Below, in pieces: positions 60,671-64,000 of a DNA stretch of 64,000 bases; the first letter of the stretch is position 1; each line of letters starts with the position of its first letter. Position numbers and translations under genes: made by a program. The stretch comes from Bigelowiella natans CCMP2755 (lineage: Eukaryota > Cercozoa > Chlorarachniophyceae): positions 1 to 64,000 of the forward strand of contig ADNK01000827.1 of assembly GCA_000320545.1 (NCBI GenBank), written 5' to 3'. The notes beneath the pieces are model-generated. The model did no database searches and was not told where the DNA came from. It saw only the letters and a list, made by a program, of their open reading frames with translations.

Positions 60671-61500
60671 GAAGAATTCGAACCGGACAGAGGCACACTG
60701 CACTACTGTGTGTGTTGTGCATTTGCATTGTTAGCTAAATGAAATTGAATAGTATTTTTGGTAATGATTACACATTTGGAACCTGTGTTCAAAGACACCA
60801 TGCATGCCGCCGACCTGTCAACTCAATTTTAGCATCTGCATTGTCTGCCTGCGGTGAGGAAACGCCCCAAAAATGCGCTGTGCATGCATGCAAGCACTGG
60901 AGAGGTGACTGTTCAAGGTCAACTGAACTGTGAGACTTTGAATTAATTTGCATTGAGTCAAAATGAGGATGGGTCGATGTCAAATTACACAATCACACAA
61001 TGCTAGAATGGACACAGCTAGAGAGTCTAATAGCAGTCGTGCACACATCTAGACATTATTGTGTAAAGTGCGCAAAACATGCTGTCGCATTGGTGATGAT
61101 GCGTAATGTGTCAATTGAAACACGCGCCGCGCGCAAATGAGAACATGACTAATAAACATCTGCCACCGCGCAATCATGCAAAAATGACAACGACTGCAGT
61201 GATGCATGACTATGATAGCATTTCACTGTGTGCATGAAACGGAAAGAGCTTTGCCATAGCAGAACATTGCGGATCAGGAGGAGCACCAATGTTTCAATGT
61301 CATGGACATGGCGCTGCGCAAATGTAGATGTGGTCATCATCAGAGAAAACAAGCATTTCGAAGTGCTCAAAGCATCTAACCAGTCATTAGACATTTTTGA
61401 GGCTACTGCGAAACCATCAACAGCGTCATCTAATGCTAATGCTCTTTCGAAGAAGTTCATTCAGTATGCGGGCCTCAAAGGGGCCAGATACCTTGAAAGG
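60671..61500. other. Convergent 3'-3' spacer, TGCA/CATG-rich
   Basis: Downstream of the NYN-like gene and of the helicase. It has the same TGCA/CATG/GCA texture as other converging spacers. A plus frame (61228-61545) and a minus frame (61149-61460) overlap here; neither is recognised. Confidence 0.4.
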
Positions 61501-61578
61501 AAAGTAACATCTGTGATTTGGAACCCAAATCAAAGAAGTATGTAACAACAATAGCAACACTAATTAAGGAGCAAACAC

Positions 61579-62856
61579 CTGATCTCGTGTTGAATCCAAG
61601 CACTTCAGCATTGTCTGTGTGTCGCCGAATACAACATGCGACCACGAGGTTTTCCCGGTCCGCCCAGCTCGGCCTATCAACTAGGAAATAGAACAAAGAG
61701 GGGAGGAGTCAATATTTACACATCATCTAAATGGGGGGGAGGTAATCCGTATGTCCGCAAAGTTGTTTCCTTCGAGTGCAATGGAAGAAAGAAACATCAC
61801 CGATCAACTACCTGGAGAAGAGAGTTCCGAGTCGCTGTTTTTGCATACCTAATAATTGGATGGATGGTGAGATTTGCAGCACTTTCGTGAGTGTTGTGGT
61901 TGGTGGTATAAACGTGTTGTGTGTTTCTGTGTGTGCGCGCGCGCGCACGCTCGCGTGTGGTTCTTACGATCGATCAATTACGACAGTGTGAATGGGTAGG
62001 TTTGTTCCTACAAAGGTATAAAGGAGTCAGTACACTTGACAACACGTGCTAAATACTCATCATTTTGGCCTAGGAGCATGGCCGAAGAGTGCAAGTATCA
62101 CCGATGTTTTGACACACAAAGTTTGACCATCTTGCACTTCACCACCACCCACCGTAAACAATCGCTGGATCGGAGAACAGGTGCGAGAGGTACTACGTTT
62201 GCAAGCAGAAGAAGGGACAACACGCACACAAACAAACAACTCATATGGCAGAACGATGCAGTGAGAAGTCAGGAAACTCTTCCTCCTCAGATGCACAAAT
62301 CGCCATAAGAATAATTACATTTTCTAAAATAGTGTATATGTGAAATCTATGTGCTGTGAGAGTATGTGCAATATGTATATATATATTTCTGTATTATGTA
62401 TTTGTACGTGCTTCGCCATAAAGTCCAACGTTGCCTCCACTATGGGTTCTGGCTGCCCCAAAGGACTTGGTAATTACATGATAGCCACACACCAACTTTG
62501 TTAGGGGAGGAAGGAGAGATTCCTCTTATCTTCCATAGAGAAGATTCGTATCTTGCAACGGCTCAAAGAGGGGAAATCATCATCATCATCATCATCCTTG
62601 CTGTATGCTTAAACATCACACGAATCACTAGACACGACAACCTGTAGAGGCCTATTCCAGAAAGCAGGCGCTTGACAGCATCCTCGTCATATCTGTTTAT
62701 TGTTGGTTGTTGTTGCTGCTGGCATTATTACCATATACGCGTAAATATGTGCATGTTTAGCTATAATCTCTTCATTATGTAATTAAGCAGGAGCTCGTGA
62801 TGTTGAAGTCACTCTCACCCAGAGAGATTCTCCACTTGGTCCAGCTCAATCGGTAT
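61579..62856 (-). CDS. Superfamily 2 helicase, Ski2-like (partial model)
   Basis: Secure exons: 62007-61968, with GTNLPIHTVVIDR (motif V of Ski2/Hel308-type helicases); 61848-61812 (YAKTATRNSLLQ); 61680-61579, with LIGRAGRTGKTSW (motif VI) and VVFGDTQTMLKCLDSTRD. Phases agree between them, and the first phase fits an upstream phase-1 exon. A phase-consistent upstream chain is 62856-62819, 62692-62642, 62551-62497, 62465-62408 (IELDQVENL, YDEDAVKRLLSGIGLYR). A further exon near 62110-62160 with VQDGQTLCVKTS is likely but not joined. Motif I was not found, so either the N-terminal half lies to the right with unresolved exons, or this copy is incomplete. Confidence 0.5.
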
Positions 62857-64000
62857 CTGCAAAGTGTAGCGACCACACAGTGTGGAAGTAATGCTTGAAA
62901 TTGGAAGAAAATAAAGCATATGTTGCAATCAACGTAATTAATAATAAGCATTCTCACATCTTGCCAGCATGTGAAACAACCGCCACCTGCGCATGGTCGG
63001 CAGCATCGCTCATTATCACGGATAGAGCGCTGGCAGACCACGCCCTCCACGCAGCGCACACGCGCATGATGACAACAGCAACGACACCCCACGCTCGCTG
63101 ACCACGGTCCTGTAGGTAGATTCGATGTTTGAGGAGCCTCCAGGGGCAAATCGTTCTTCGTGTTCTCTTGAATTCACCTGATCACATTGATGATGATAGC
63201 AGCGCCATCTTAGCACCTATAATCATGTCGCATGTGCTGTAATTTCACTCTCCAAGCACAGAACAGGCCCGCAACTACACATACAGTTCCGGGGCTGTTT
63301 TAAAGACAATACAGAAGAGCTATGATCGCATTTGTGTGCTGGAAGGAATGTGAATAATAACTCTATCTATAGAGGACTCCTTTTCCGACACACAAACGCC
63401 ACCCATCTTTATGCGATATAATCGTAATTTGTTTCATTTGAACAACAACGCCGCCAACAACAACAACAACAACAAGACGAAGAAGAAGAGAGTATAATAC
63501 CAAGTTTTCTGAAGGCCATTGAATCTTCGGTTGTTTTCCCATCATTGGAACATAAGAGTAAGAAGTAGTCGTTGTGAGCTCGATGACAATGGTGATGATG
63601 GTCAAAAACGATAAGGAAGAAATGCTACTTTAAAACCAACCAACAGGCCATATCATTCGAACGACGAAATTCAAAAGAAATGCAGGAAAAGATCTCGAAA
63701 AGATGAGTAATTGACACTAATACACACGCACAGCCGTTGTTGCTCTATCATCCTAGTTATGATCCTAATGATGAATCTCTTCTGCTCCCCTCCTTCTCCA
63801 CTTGTCCATATACAAATTGTACCGTGGTATATCCCGCTCTCTCGTTCTGTAAGGCCTGCTCCTACAGACGATAGGAATGTGACAAAGATTAAGCTACTGA
63901 CAACTACTCGACTACTTCGGAAGAGGCGCAATGAGTTTGAGGGATTGTCTTTTCCATATACAGCTGGATTAAATAAATATTTATATATATATATATACAT
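62857..64000. other. Unresolved; possible exons of the helicase or of a gene off the right edge
   Basis: Minus frames at 63016-63216 (LRWRCYHHQCDQ) and 63960-63880 (AVYGKDNPSNSLRLFRSS) follow plausible acceptors but cannot be linked. Simple AAC and AT tracts occur. Confidence 0.3.

Noticed and set aside
62036-62308. 90-codon plus-strand ORF
   Set aside because: Opposite to probable helicase exons and without recognisable motifs.
1-64000. Bacterial-type features (operons, CRISPR, riboswitches, ribosome binding sites)
   Set aside because: Spliced genes, microsatellites and eukaryote-specific families show this is nuclear eukaryotic DNA.

Overview
This is eukaryotic nuclear DNA. Nearly every gene is cut into short exons with GT..AG borders. 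I rebuilt the exons by hand, and the reading phase carries across the joins except where an entry says otherwise. The gene content suggests a flagellated alga with a complex (secondary) plastid. Meckelin (MKS3) and DNAAF6 (dynein arm assembly) point to a motile flagellum. ORANGE, a plastid chaperone, has a signal-peptide-like hydrophobic stretch followed by a Ser/Arg-rich transit-like region, and a plant-chloroplast-type alpha/beta hydrolase also starts with a signal-peptide-like exon. Intron density, abundant intronic simple repeats and a transit region without an obvious heterokont-type motif would fit a chlorarachniophyte such as Bigelowiella. That name is an inference; a haptophyte, cryptophyte or stramenopile is not excluded.

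Layout, left to right: NHL-repeat gene (-, 0.3-4.7 kb); retroelement-like debris (5.1-7.0 kb); HSP101/ClpB (-, 7.1-9.8); meckelin (+, 10.2-13.3); double-SAP nuclear protein (-, 14.4-16.1); AT-rich ORF island and two inverted-repeat elements (17.3-18.5); syntaxin (-, 19.1-20.0); TAF13 (+, 20.8-21.6); MMTAG2-like (-, 22.3-23.4); a 1,320-residue EF-hand/PH/ankyrin/FYVE/R-SNARE fusion (+, 24.2-32.3); ABHD13/BEM46 hydrolase (-, 33.3-35.6); TRM6 (+, 35.9-39.9); DNAAF6 (-, 40.7-41.8); aldose 1-epimerase (+, 42.3-44.2); ORANGE (-, 45.1-48.7); plastid alpha/beta hydrolase (-, 51.6-53.7); Pro/Lys-rich CaaX-box protein (+, 54.6-57.1); HSF (-, 57.6-59.2); NYN-like protein (+, 59.9-60.7); SF2 helicase (-, 61.6-62.9). 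The last kilobase is not resolved.

Two organisational points stand out. Genes alternate strand almost perfectly, giving seven head-to-head pairs with 0.37-0.89 kb between start codons. The spacers between converging 3' ends have a distinct sequence texture (TGCA/CATG/GCA words) not seen in the head-to-head spacers. A long heat-shock-element array lies between HSP101 and meckelin, and an HSF gene lies 48 kb away.

The most novel object is the fusion protein at 24.2-32.3 kb. It joins a calcium-binding EF-hand, an SH3/Tudor-like fold, a PH domain, ankyrin repeats and a FYVE-type zinc finger to a full-length R-SNARE motif with no membrane anchor. A cognate-type Qa-SNARE (syntaxin) is encoded in the same window.
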